DNA from: Archangium sp.
GTDB lineage: Bacteria; Myxococcota; Myxococcia; Myxococcales; Myxococcaceae
Assembly: GCA_022843845.1 (NCBI GenBank)
Contig: JALHMW010000010.1
Coordinates: 103,120 to 167,119 of the forward strand
Length of the DNA stretch: 64,000 nt
Reading direction: 5' to 3'
The position numbers and the translations under genes were made by a program. This document shows, one piece after another, positions 9,113 through 17,954 of this stretch (the first letter of the stretch is position 1; each line of letters begins with the position of its first letter). A model generated the notes under the pieces. It had not been told where the DNA came from, searched no databases, and worked only from the letters and a program-made list of their open reading frames with translations.

Positions 9113-9135
9113 ATTTTGCGAGTGCATGTCAAAAT
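9113..9135. promoter_or_regulatory. Inverted repeat ATTTTG-N11-CAAAAT between divergent genes
   Basis: Perfect six-base arms are separated by 11 bases, in an AT-rich island of a GC-rich genome. The repeat lies 35 bases upstream of the iron permease ATG and 46 bases upstream of the divergent TIGR02996 gene. On the permease strand the same segment contains TTGACA. The layout suits a dimeric repressor site, perhaps iron-responsive, but it is not a recognisable canonical Fur box. Confidence 0.4.
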
Positions 9136-9180
9136 CAACAACAAGCATCTTGCTCCGAGAGGAACGCGTGCGGTTCCACT

Positions 9181-10767
9181 ATGAGCCACCGAATGAGCAA
9201 ACAGCTGCTCGCGGCCCTGTCCGCTGGACCGAATGAGAAGGCCCTCGCTCTCGCCCTCACTGAGTGGAGGAAGGCGCCTGCGCCCGGGCTCGGCGAGCTC
9301 GTGGAGGTTTTGTCGGAGAAGCTCCCCTCGCCCGGCATCCAGTGGCCGAAGAAGACCTCGGCGCTCCAGCGGGCGTGGCTCGACAAGGGGCTTCGACCGG
9401 AGCCGAGCGCGCGACGCGCGTTGCTCGACGCCCTCACGAGAGACGCGTTCGATGGTGGAGACTCGACCCGTTTCCGAGCTCGCCTTGCCCTTGTCGCTCG
9501 CTGGCCACCAGACCCACGCACCGCGAGCGCCTTGCGAGACCTGCTCGAGAAGGAGGCTCGCCGGGCTCGAGACGGCATGTTCAGCGCTCGGTACCTGCGG
9601 CCCCTCATCGCGACGCTCGTCAGGCAACGAGACTCACGAACCAGGCCGTGGCTCGAGCGGTTCATCTCTCACAACCCGTGCCGCGCCTCGATTCTCCGAC
9701 AGGAGCTCGTCGCTCTCGCCGAGCGCGCCCTCGAGAAGTGCGCAGTCGTGGCCGACCCTCCGTGGCTTTCGCAGGCGCTCCCGACCTCGTCGGCGCCGAA
9801 GCGCCTGAGCGTCGAGCAGATGATGGGCGCGGTCTTCGCGGCGCCTGACGATCGCGCCCGCCGCCTCGTCCTCGCAGACGTGTTCATGGAGCAAGACGAC
9901 CCTCGGGGTCCCTTCTTCGCCCTCAACCTCGCGGCGAGCGACCGGCGGCTCACGAGCGACGAGTCGAGGACCTGCGAGAAGCTCCAGAAGCGGCTCAAGG
10001 AGCAGCTGCTCGGCGACCTCGCGCCCATCACGAAGTCGGCGGTGTTCTGTGATGGCTTCGCGCAGGAGCTCGTCCTCGCTGCGACGTGGAAGAGCCCGGC
10101 AACCGTCTGGCGAGACGCCTTCTCGTCGAAGTGGATGAACACCGTTCGACACGTCGATGGAGGAGACGCCTACGAAGCGACGATGCGAGAGCTGCTCGAG
10201 GTGGCGCCACCCTCGCTCAGGAGCCTGACCACGGACTCTCGCCAGCTCCAGCGGGTCGGCACCACGAAGATCGCTCCGCGTCTCGAGGGTCTTCGAGTCA
10301 CGGGCCCTGCGTCGAAGGAGGCGCGGCGCCACCTCGAGCGGTTCGAGAACCTCCGATGGATCGAGAGCTTCGGTGATCTCCGCGAAGTCACGTCGTGGAT
10401 GGACGCCGCCGGTGCGCTCGAGCTCGTCAGGGTTCGGCTCGAAGGCTCGGCACACCGCCAGGTCAGAGAGGGCATCCGCGCGACGCTCGTCGCTGCCGCC
10501 GAGCACTGGTGCACACGCACTTCGATTCCGGCGCTGGAGCTCAACGATTGGAAGTTCGAGCGGGTTGGTCGCTCTCTCGCGTTGTCGTGGGTGGGAGCGC
10601 CCATCTGGGGAGACTTCGAGTCGTGGGCGCTCGTGGAATTGACATCAGCGAAGCGCCTGCCGGTCAAACAGGTGACGGCCGAGTTTGCTCCGGCAGTCAT
10701 CAACCTCACCCCTTCGCTGAAGGCAGCACTGGGAAAACACCTGCCACCCGGAACTCGACGCGCCTGA
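9181..10767 (+). CDS. TIGR02996 domain-containing protein, LRR-like C-terminal half
   Basis: A 528-residue soluble protein of unknown function. The centre holds RLVLADVFMEQDDPRGPFFALN (about 219-240), which matches the TIGR02996 'repeat companion' signature (LADxLxExGDPRGE) found in myxobacteria and planctomycetes, often beside leucine-rich repeats. The part before it is helical (Arg/Ala/Leu-rich, HEAT-like). The part after it has irregular leucine-spaced segments resembling degenerate LRRs. A second ATG at 9193 is an alternative start. It lies 84 bases upstream of the MoxR gene on the same strand. The last gene of that operon carries the same motif, so it may belong to the system. Confidence 0.75.
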   Translation: MSHRMSKQLLAALSAGPNEKALALALTEWRKAPAPGLGELVEVLSEKLPSPGIQWPKKTSALQRAWLDKGLRPEPSARRALLDALTRDAFDGGDSTRFRARLALVARWPPDPRTASALRDLLEKEARRARDGMFSARYLRPLIATLVRQRDSRTRPWLERFISHNPCRASILRQELVALAERALEKCAVVADPPWLSQALPTSSAPKRLSVEQMMGAVFAAPDDRARRLVLADVFMEQDDPRGPFFALNLAASDRRLTSDESRTCEKLQKRLKEQLLGDLAPITKSAVFCDGFAQELVLAATWKSPATVWRDAFSSKWMNTVRHVDGGDAYEATMRELLEVAPPSLRSLTTDSRQLQRVGTTKIAPRLEGLRVTGPASKEARRHLERFENLRWIESFGDLREVTSWMDAAGALELVRVRLEGSAHRQVREGIRATLVAAAEHWCTRTSIPALELNDWKFERVGRSLALSWVGAPIWGDFESWALVELTSAKRLPVKQVTAEFAPAVINLTPSLKAALGKHLPPGTRRA

Positions 10768-10851
10768 CGACTGGCATCGCGATGACGGGTCGCTGCTCGG
10801 AGACGCGGTGACTCTGGGCGCGCGGCGCTCGACTAGTCTCCGAAAGCCCTC

Positions 10852-11994
10852 ATGACAGCCTCTCTCTCTGAAGCCTCGCTGGCCGTTCGAGACGCCCTCA
10901 CTGCCGCCGGCCAGGGGCTGGTCGAGCGGGAACAGCTCGTCGACCTCATCGCGCTCACCGCCATCGCGGGAGAACACCTGCTCGTCATCGGGCCTCCCGG
11001 AACGGCCAAGAGTGAGGCCGTGCGACGCGTCGCGAAGACGCTGGGCGGCCGCTACTTCGAGTACCTGCTCGGGCGCTTCACCGAGCCGTCGGAGGTGTTC
11101 GGGCCCATCGATCTGCGCAAGCTCAAGGAGGGCATCGTCGAGACGCAGACGGCGGGCATGCTCCCCGAGGCCGACATCGCGTTCCTCGACGAGGTGTTCC
11201 TCGGCTCGACGGCGATCCTCAACACGCTGCTCGGCCTGCTCAACGAGCGCGTCTTCCGGCGCGGCCACACCACGATGAAGAGCCCGCTTCGTGTGTGCAT
11301 CGGCGCGTCGAACGCGATTCCTGAAGAGCCGTCGCTCGCCGCGTTCGCCGACCGCTTTCTGGTGCGGGTGTTCGTCGAGCCAATCGCCGACGCGAAGCTC
11401 GAGGCGCTGCTCGATGGTGGCGCTGCGCTGGCCCGCTCGTCGCTCGAGCAACGCGCCTCGCTCGAGCTCGTCGACGCGCTGTCGACCGCGGCGCGGCTCG
11501 CGAACACCTCACGGCTGAGAGATCCACTCGCGCACGCGGTGCGGCTCCTTCGCAAGGCCGGCGTGGAGCTGTCGGACCGGCGCGTCGTCAAGGTGCAACG
11601 CCTGGCCTGCGCCGCCGCCGTGCTGGGAGGGCGCACCGAGCCCACCGACGCTGACCTCTGGCCGATTCTCTACGCGGTGCCGACGCTCGATGGGCAGCGG
11701 CTCGCGCAAGACGTGCTGAAGGACGTGCTCAAGCACTCGCAGAGCTCCACGCTCATCGCGGCGGCCGAGGCTGCGTCGAACGCGCCGGGCGCCCGCGCGG
11801 CCCGCATCGTCGAGACCGCGACCGGGCTCTTCGCGCAGTCACCTGCCTCTGAGGACGTCAGCGGACGCGAGCGCTGGAAGCTCAAGCTCGAGGGCGTCGT
11901 GAGAGAGATCGACGCTTCGTTCGACACCAACGCGCTGCCACCGACGCTCGCGCCAGTCCGAGCGCGCCTCGCGGAGCTCCTGGCCACGCCGTGA
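10852..11994 (+). CDS. MoxR family AAA+ ATPase (bpX ternary-system type)
   Basis: A 380-residue MoxR/RavA-like AAA+ ATPase. Walker A is GPPGTAKS (47-54), Walker B is IAFLDEVF (109-116), sensor 1 lies in GASNAIP (151-157) and the arginine-finger region is DRFLVRVF (167-174). The C-terminal lid ends in a Pro-rich tail. MoxR ATPases usually act as chaperone-like motors on a vWA partner. Here the third gene downstream encodes a vWA-like protein and the others beta-propeller-type proteins, the arrangement of MoxR-vWA-beta-propeller (bpX) ternary systems. Its TGA overlaps the GTG of the next gene. It is the first gene of five coupled genes and probably carries the promoter, although no clear promoter was seen in the 84 bases upstream. 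Confidence 0.9.
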   Translation: MTASLSEASLAVRDALTAAGQGLVEREQLVDLIALTAIAGEHLLVIGPPGTAKSEAVRRVAKTLGGRYFEYLLGRFTEPSEVFGPIDLRKLKEGIVETQTAGMLPEADIAFLDEVFLGSTAILNTLLGLLNERVFRRGHTTMKSPLRVCIGASNAIPEEPSLAAFADRFLVRVFVEPIADAKLEALLDGGAALARSSLEQRASLELVDALSTAARLANTSRLRDPLAHAVRLLRKAGVELSDRRVVKVQRLACAAAVLGGRTEPTDADLWPILYAVPTLDGQRLAQDVLKDVLKHSQSSTLIAAAEAASNAPGARAARIVETATGLFAQSPASEDVSGRERWKLKLEGVVREIDASFDTNALPPTLAPVRARLAELLATP

Positions 11995-12407
11995 CTCCGA
12001 CGCTGCGACCACGAGCAGAGGCGCTGGCTCCACGCGCCGTGGTGGGCGAAGGCCTCGTCGCGCGCGCCCTCGCGAACCGGCTCCTCGGATGCACCGCAGA
12101 GCAGCTCCGCCAGCTTCGGGTGGTCGTGACGCCGGAGCTGCTCGTCGCGCTCGGGCCCGAAGACGTGTTGCCGTGGGTCGATGGCGTCCGCTACCTCGGC
12201 TGCGAAGCGGGGACGCCGGGACTGCTGCTGCCGACGACACGGGAGGCGACGGTCGCGGCGATGCTGCTCGAGCGGGCGCTGCGTCGCGCGCATCACCTCC
12301 CCGACGGACCGTTCGTGCTGCTCTCGATGGAGCTGCTGGTGCCACTCGGCCGCGCCGTCATTCCGGGCCGCAGCGTCCTCGCGCCGTTGCTGGAGGCCGC
12401 CTCGTGA
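11991..12407 (+). CDS. Small bpX-type component of the MoxR operon, function unknown
   Basis: A 138-residue soluble protein that starts with GTG overlapping the MoxR stop and ends overlapping the next start, so expression is locked to its neighbours. It is Leu/Ala/Arg-rich. An N-terminal helical region is followed by VVVTPELLVALGPEDVLPW and DGVRYLGCEAGTPGLLLPT, an alternating strand pattern, then a helix and a Leu-rich end. No enzyme motif or membrane segment is seen. Small proteins at this position in MoxR-vWA-beta-propeller operons have been named as bpX domains. I assign it by context and cannot say which bpX family it is. Confidence 0.65.
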   Translation: MTPTLRPRAEALAPRAVVGEGLVARALANRLLGCTAEQLRQLRVVVTPELLVALGPEDVLPWVDGVRYLGCEAGTPGLLLPTTREATVAAMLLERALRRAHHLPDGPFVLLSMELLVPLGRAVIPGRSVLAPLLEAAS

Positions 12408-14221
12408 GCGCGCTCCCTGCTCCGCTCAAGCCGTGGGCCGCGCAGCTCTCCTTGCTGCAGCGAGACCTCGCGCTGGCGCTCGCCCCGTCGATTCAGCGGC
12501 TCTCGATGAGCATCGGGCCGCTCGCCGACGCGCAGTTGAAGCCCACCGGTGCGCCTGATGGCTACGACGGCGTCGCGCGAAAGGGCTCCTACGAGCGGCT
12601 GCTCATCACCGAGTGGCTGTACGCCGACGAAGCGCCCGAAGAGTTCCTGCGCCGCGCGGCCGAAGGCGAACACCTGTTCTCGCGCCTCGCCGTCAGAGAG
12701 CCTCACCAGGCGCGACGGTGCCTCGTGCTCTTCGACGCAGGACCCTCTCAACTGGGCGCACCACGCATCGCCCACCTCGCCGCCTTCATCGCCTTCGCGT
12801 CTCGCTGTGAGGCCGCGCACGCGACGCTGTCATGGGGCGTGCTGCAGTCACCGCCAGCTGCAACGGACGCAGGCTCACGACTCCACTCGGGGTTCGGCAA
12901 GACCGAAGCCGAGGCGCTGCTCAAGGCCCGCACCTCGAGAGAGGCGACTCCGGCTGACTTGAAACAGTGGCTCGAGGTGATGGGCCCGCGCGCCGATGAC
13001 GTGTGGGTCGTCGGAGGCCACGCGCTGCTCGCCTCCAGTGCCGCGGCGAAGGTGCAGCAGGTCGAAGTGAACGAGCTGGTGGAGCCGGGTGTGCGTCGGC
13101 TCGAGGTGACGGTGCGTCGTGGCGGCCGGGCTCGACAAACGGTTCAGCTCGAGCTGCCTCCGCCAGCGACCTGCGCTTCACTGTTGCGGGCTCCGTTCAT
13201 CGTCGAGAAGCCGAAACCACCGACGGCAGGCACCGCGCGCCCGTCGCACGGCCTCGTCTTCAGCGCGAGCGGCAACCGGCTCTTCACGCGTGGGCCGAAT
13301 GGAGAGTTCATCGCCATCGCTCTGCCGAACGGCGTCGGCGCGAGCGTGAAGCAGGCGTTGTTCCAACCACCCGCGCTCGAGCGCGTCATCGCGGCCGGCT
13401 GGCATCGCGGGCTGGTCTGCGTCACCGCGCGATACGACGCCACGGGCCGCGTGGTTCGGCTCGTCGTCTATTCACTCACCAAGCGCGGCGAGCGGAAAGG
13501 AGACCCGGCGCTCTACGAGGTGCCCTCGATCGGCCCCTTCCCCGTTCCAGAAGGCACCTTCGGCGACCTCGCGGTGCTCTCGTTCGCAGGCAAGCGGAAG
13601 CTGATGATCGTCCTCGCTGGCCGCGCCTTCACGCTCGACGACGGCCGCATCATCGAGTCGCGAGACCGCGTGCTCGCGCACACGCAGCGCAGCGAACGGG
13701 TCATGCTCTTCACCGTCGATGAAGAGGGCCGCCGGCAGGTGCGCTCCGTCTTCTCGAACGGCACCGAGGTCGCCACGCTCGTGGAAGGCCTGGGCGCGAC
13801 GCGCGCGTACTTCGCAGGCGGCATGCGCTACCCGCTGCCGATGCTGGGCCTGGGTGAGATGGCGACCAGCCCGCGGTGGACGCTGGTCGATCACTCCCGC
13901 GTCTCGTTCGGCATCGACGTGCCCGAGGGCGGCACGGTGATGGGCGTCACGATGCCGTCGACCTGGGTGGCCGGGCTGCTGGTGCGCACGGCCGACAAGA
14001 AGCGGCTGCTCCACGTGAGCGCGCAGGGAACGCAGGTCATCATCGAGACCGAGAGCGACATCGTCGAACTGGCGACCGACTACGAGTTCCCGCGCGCGGC
14101 GTGGCTCGACGCGGCCGGCGGCGTGGGCCTCTTCGATGCGTCGAAGCCGACGTCGCTGCTCATCGGGTTGCCCGACGGCCAGGGCCGGCGGCTGATGCAC
14201 TTCACGGAGTACCGCCGATGA
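12404..14221 (+). CDS. vWA-like plus beta-propeller-like protein of the MoxR operon
   Basis: A 605-residue protein from a GTG that overlaps the preceding stop. Residues about 60-215 look like a DUF58-type von Willebrand A domain: RLLITEWLY, a central strand RRCLVLFDAGPS (104-115), and DDVWVVGGHALL later. The metal site usually reads DxSxS; here it is D111-A-G-P-S115, so one serine is missing and metal binding may be weakened. From about 265 to the end the protein repeats short strand pairs (GLVFSASGNRLFTR, LAVLSFAGKRKLMIVLAGRAF, TLVDHSRVSFGIDV) consistent with a beta-propeller. It is the expected client or adaptor of the MoxR ATPase. Assignment rests on pattern and context. Confidence 0.72.
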   Translation: MSALPAPLKPWAAQLSLLQRDLALALAPSIQRLSMSIGPLADAQLKPTGAPDGYDGVARKGSYERLLITEWLYADEAPEEFLRRAAEGEHLFSRLAVREPHQARRCLVLFDAGPSQLGAPRIAHLAAFIAFASRCEAAHATLSWGVLQSPPAATDAGSRLHSGFGKTEAEALLKARTSREATPADLKQWLEVMGPRADDVWVVGGHALLASSAAAKVQQVEVNELVEPGVRRLEVTVRRGGRARQTVQLELPPPATCASLLRAPFIVEKPKPPTAGTARPSHGLVFSASGNRLFTRGPNGEFIAIALPNGVGASVKQALFQPPALERVIAAGWHRGLVCVTARYDATGRVVRLVVYSLTKRGERKGDPALYEVPSIGPFPVPEGTFGDLAVLSFAGKRKLMIVLAGRAFTLDDGRIIESRDRVLAHTQRSERVMLFTVDEEGRRQVRSVFSNGTEVATLVEGLGATRAYFAGGMRYPLPMLGLGEMATSPRWTLVDHSRVSFGIDVPEGGTVMGVTMPSTWVAGLLVRTADKKRLLHVSAQGTQVIIETESDIVELATDYEFPRAAWLDAAGGVGLFDASKPTSLLIGLPDGQGRRLMHFTEYRR

Positions 14222-16860
14222 GCGTGTTTCGACGCCGGCTGGTCTTCGAGGGCCGGCACCCGTTCATCGGCGTGCTGCTGCCAGACGACGGCGCCTCGCG
14301 AGCGCTCATCCTCTCGTGGTGGCAGCCGGGCACCGTGGTGCAGTCGTGTGTCGCTGGGCTCGTGGTGCGCTTCGCGGCGCCGCGCACCTTCGATGCCGAC
14401 GAGATGCGAGGTGTGGGGCTCGTCGAGGCGAAGGGCGTGTTGGTGGGCGCTCCGCTTGCAAAGGCACAGCTCGATGCTCTCGCGCCGCCACAGGGGAACC
14501 TCGTCATCGCCTCGGCGGGCCGGCTCGAGTGCCTGCCGCTCGCCGTCACAGCGCTCGACCCTTCCGAGTGGCTTGAGGTTCCTCCCGCGACCGTCATCAC
14601 TGTGACGCGGCCGACGCTGCCCGTCGCGCCGATGGCCGTCGCGCTGGCGCCGAGGCCCGTCCAGCTCCGCCCGGACCCGAAGGCGCTCGCGCCCGAGGCC
14701 TCGCGTGCGCTCACCGAAGCGCTGCAACCGGCGACGGGTGTGCCTCGGCAGTCCTTCTTTCGGCGCACGGCGACGAGCGTGCTGCGGTGGTGGCGTGACC
14801 GACGTGGAGGCAATCGTGCGCTCCCTCCATCAACGACACAGCGCGGCCCCGGTCCCATGGAGCGGCTCGAGCGTTGGGCGAATCGGCAGCTCGACGACAC
14901 GCGCCTCGGCCGGTGGATGGATGACGTCAACCGCACCTATGTCGATCGGTTGCTCCGCATGTTCGAGCAAGAGGCCCTCGATGACGCGCTGAAGCACGCA
15001 GTGCCGCTGAGCCGGAAGACGGCCGAGCCCGGCGCGTTGCCGTCACACACACCGTACGGCGCTCGACAGACCGTCACGCTCAACCTCGGGCCTCGCACCG
15101 CAGCGACCGGTCCCGCCCCCGTGATGCAGGCCACCGTCTACGAGGCGCTCAAGAAGAGATACCGCGCGGCCGCCGAGAAGCTCGAGAAGGCCGGGCGCAT
15201 CGACGAGGCCGCCTTCGTACTGGCCGATCTCCTCGACGCTCCGCAAGAAGCCGTCGACCTGCTGGAGCGGCACGACCAGTACGAGAAGGCGGCGCGGCTC
15301 GCCGAGTCACGCAGCCTCGCGCCCGAGCTCACGGTTCGACTCTGGCTGCTCGCGCGCGACGTCGATCGCGCCATCGCCGTCGCGCGCCGCTACCGGGCGT
15401 TCGCGTCAGCCCTTGCCCGACTCGAGAGGCTCGCTCCCCGTCCGGACCCGCGCGACCAGATGCACGCCGAGGTGCTGAGGTTGCACTGGGCTCAGTCGCT
15501 CGCGGCGTCGGGCGACTTCGGTGGCGCAGCCGCGGCTGTTCGAGACGTCGAGAGGGGGCGCGCGCTGATGCTGACGTGGGTCGACCTCGGCATCGAGGCG
15601 GGTGGACCTCAACGTGGTCCGCTCCTGGTGCGACGGCTCGAGCTCGAACCCTCGACGTCGCAGGCGCAGGTCGAGCTCGCCCATCAGCTGTTGAACGACA
15701 CCGCTGAGGCGACGGCCCCGGAGCGCGCGGCGCTCGCAGAGGCCGTGGTGAGCTCGACCGACTCCGCCAGCCTCGAGCAGCGCCGGCCGCTTGCGCGCGC
15801 GGCGATTCGGGCGCTGGTGCGTGACGAGTCGACGTGGGGTGTCCTGAAGCCGGGCCTCATCGGCAAGCTCATCGCGTTCGACGATGGTCCACTCCGTGCG
15901 GACCTACCGTCGTACGCACCCGGCGTGCGCAGCGGCGAGGCGGTGCCTCCACGGTTCGAGCGAGACCCGACCGCGTTGACGCCGCACGACGCGGTGCTGC
16001 TCCCCAACGGAGCGTTGCTCGTCGCGTTGGGAGAGAGCGGCGTCGCGCTGGTGGCTCACGACGGGCGGGTGACCTGGCGCGCCGACGTGCCGGCCTTCTC
16101 GTTGGTGATGAGCGACGAAGGTACGAACGTGCTGGCGCTGGCGCCGCGCGAAGACGTCACGTCTGTCTCCCGCATCTCGATGGCGCCCAGGCGCGCGACG
16201 CGGTGGGCCGACGTGCAGCTGACGTGCTGGAGCGACACCTTCCGCGACGGCATCTGGTTCATCGCTGCTGGCCCGCGTGTGCTCGGCCTCGACGTGCTGG
16301 GCGAACGCCCCGTGCCGCTGTGGGAGCTGCCGGCGCTCCCCGTCGGCGCAGTCAGCGCGTTGGCGACGAGCTCGTCGAGCGTGGCGGTGCTGATGACCAT
16401 CGGCGCAGACGTCGTTCGGCGTGCGTGGCGCTTCCCGAGGTTCGACCTCATCGAGAACGCCGGCGTCTTCCAGGCGGGTGACGTCGAGCGCTCGGCCACC
16501 ACGTCAGAGCGAGAGTTCGTGCTCCTCGGTCGCGCGGCTACCGGCAGCCTCACGGCGTGGACTCCGGCTGCGGCAGCCAACCAGCCCCCAACGGCGCAGA
16601 GTCTGCCGGGCGTGCTCGCCGGAACCCCGTCGATGCACGGCACCACGTTCGCCGTGCCGACGCAGTGGCGACAGGAGCGCCCAGACCAGCTCGACGTGCT
16701 GCTCCGCCCCGGTCAGCGGAGCTTCGGCTTCGGCCACGCCACGCGCGCGCACACCCGCTTTCAACGCAACGTGCTCGTCATCTGCTGCGACAACGGGCAC
16801 GTCGTCTGCTTCGACACCAACACCCAACGGCTGCTGCGCGACGTGACGGTGAAGCCATGA
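14218..16860 (+). CDS. Large bpX6-like protein with TPR-like middle and C-terminal beta-propeller
   Basis: An 880-residue protein that starts at an ATG overlapping the preceding stop (ATGA). Three parts can be seen. An N-terminal alpha/beta domain (about 1-150) begins FRRRLVFEGRHPFIGVLLP. A charged linker and helical segment follow (about 210-265). A middle helical solenoid (about 300-560) has TPR-like units such as AAEKLEKAGRIDEAAFVLADLL and KAARLAES. The C-terminal region (about 600-880) has propeller-like strand repeats, for example VLLPNGALLVALGESGVALVAHDG. Proteins of this size and order occur in MoxR-vWA-beta-propeller systems; I infer a scaffold or recognition role. No nuclease, protease or membrane motif was found. 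Confidence 0.68.
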   Translation: MSVFRRRLVFEGRHPFIGVLLPDDGASRALILSWWQPGTVVQSCVAGLVVRFAAPRTFDADEMRGVGLVEAKGVLVGAPLAKAQLDALAPPQGNLVIASAGRLECLPLAVTALDPSEWLEVPPATVITVTRPTLPVAPMAVALAPRPVQLRPDPKALAPEASRALTEALQPATGVPRQSFFRRTATSVLRWWRDRRGGNRALPPSTTQRGPGPMERLERWANRQLDDTRLGRWMDDVNRTYVDRLLRMFEQEALDDALKHAVPLSRKTAEPGALPSHTPYGARQTVTLNLGPRTAATGPAPVMQATVYEALKKRYRAAAEKLEKAGRIDEAAFVLADLLDAPQEAVDLLERHDQYEKAARLAESRSLAPELTVRLWLLARDVDRAIAVARRYRAFASALARLERLAPRPDPRDQMHAEVLRLHWAQSLAASGDFGGAAAAVRDVERGRALMLTWVDLGIEAGGPQRGPLLVRRLELEPSTSQAQVELAHQLLNDTAEATAPERAALAEAVVSSTDSASLEQRRPLARAAIRALVRDESTWGVLKPGLIGKLIAFDDGPLRADLPSYAPGVRSGEAVPPRFERDPTALTPHDAVLLPNGALLVALGESGVALVAHDGRVTWRADVPAFSLVMSDEGTNVLALAPREDVTSVSRISMAPRRATRWADVQLTCWSDTFRDGIWFIAAGPRVLGLDVLGERPVPLWELPALPVGAVSALATSSSSVAVLMTIGADVVRRAWRFPRFDLIENAGVFQAGDVERSATTSEREFVLLGRAATGSLTAWTPAAAANQPPTAQSLPGVLAGTPSMHGTTFAVPTQWRQERPDQLDVLLRPGQRSFGFGHATRAHTRFQRNVLVICCDNGHVVCFDTNTQRLLRDVTVKP

Positions 16861-17918
16861 TGGTGCTCGACCTCCTCGACGTGCCTGCTGGACTGCGGCT
16901 GGCGAGCGGCCGACCGGCGCGCTTCCAACGGTTTCCGCTCGACGAGCCCTTCAGCGTGGGGCCTGCGGGGCTTTTGCGAATGGCCTCGTTGGAGCCGGCG
17001 CAAGCGTGGCAAGTGGTGCTCGAGCGCGAGACGCCGCGCTTCATCGGAGGTGCGGGCGCCCGGCTCCGCTCGGTGGAAGGCAGCATCTTCAGGGTCGAGA
17101 CCGGCCCCGACGTGACGAGCTTCCGTGTCGTGTCGGACGACACGCCGCGGCTCGATTGGCCGAAGCCGCTCGACGGGGCCATCTCGGTAGTCGCTCCCGG
17201 TGTCGCGGGGCTCGACGTGCTGGCGGACCTGCTGATGGAGCGCGCGCACCCGCTGGGTGAACGGATGCGCGATCTGCCCGAGCCGCAGTGGAGCGACGAG
17301 GCGTGGATGGGCGACCTGCGTCACCTCGAGTGGGAAGGCAGCTACGACCTCTCGTGGGCCCGCGGCGTCGTGACGAGCGCGGTGGTGCGAACGCTGCAGG
17401 GGCTCGACCGGCTGAGCGCGCACGTGCTGTCGCATCTGGTGCAGCGCGTGGAGGTCATCGACTGGACGTCGAAGCCGAGCCTCGCGACGGCCTCGGCCAT
17501 CCTCGACGGGCTGCTCGAGCATCGCCTGCCATGGCTCGGAACGCTGACCGTGCATGGGCTGAAGCACACGGTCGGCGACGAGCTCCACCGGCTCTGGCGG
17601 AAGGGACGGTGGGCGTCGCAGGTGACGAAGGGGTGTGTGCTCGAGACCCCGCGCCCGGTGCCGCTGTTTCTGCGAACGGCGACGCGCACCGACGTGGTGC
17701 CCGAGCGCGGCTACATGCAGGTCGGTGACGGTTCGCCGCTGTGCTTCGTGCGCTACAACGACTCCACGGTTCAGCTCACTGTGCCTCGCCTGAATTTCAC
17801 GTTGAATGGCGTGAAGCGCACCCCGCGCGTCGCGGCGCCCGGCCCGTGGGTGGTGGTCCTGAAGCCGAAAGACACCTTCACGATCGACGAGCGCACGTAC
17901 ACGCTCGACGTGGCGTGA
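16857..17918 (+). CDS. TIGR02996-like protein with FHA-like ending, last gene of the MoxR operon
   Basis: A 353-residue soluble protein whose ATG overlaps the preceding stop. Residues 121-135 read VLADLLMERAHPLGE, a good match to the TIGR02996 signature also present in the protein at 9181. Leucine-spaced segments after it (about 160-250) look like degenerate LRRs. The last 50 residues (FTLNGVKR, then VVVLKPKDTFTIDERTYTL) resemble the closing strands of an FHA domain, and the N-terminus (FPLDEPFSVGPAGLLRM) could be its opening strands. It has no enzymatic motif. The intergenic space to thyA is only 36 bases, so the two may be co-transcribed. Confidence 0.65.
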   Translation: MMVLDLLDVPAGLRLASGRPARFQRFPLDEPFSVGPAGLLRMASLEPAQAWQVVLERETPRFIGGAGARLRSVEGSIFRVETGPDVTSFRVVSDDTPRLDWPKPLDGAISVVAPGVAGLDVLADLLMERAHPLGERMRDLPEPQWSDEAWMGDLRHLEWEGSYDLSWARGVVTSAVVRTLQGLDRLSAHVLSHLVQRVEVIDWTSKPSLATASAILDGLLEHRLPWLGTLTVHGLKHTVGDELHRLWRKGRWASQVTKGCVLETPRPVPLFLRTATRTDVVPERGYMQVGDGSPLCFVRYNDSTVQLTVPRLNFTLNGVKRTPRVAAPGPWVVVLKPKDTFTIDERTYTLDVA

Positions 17919-17954
17919 TGACTGTGGCTCCATGCGCCTCTCTGGAGGCTCCCG

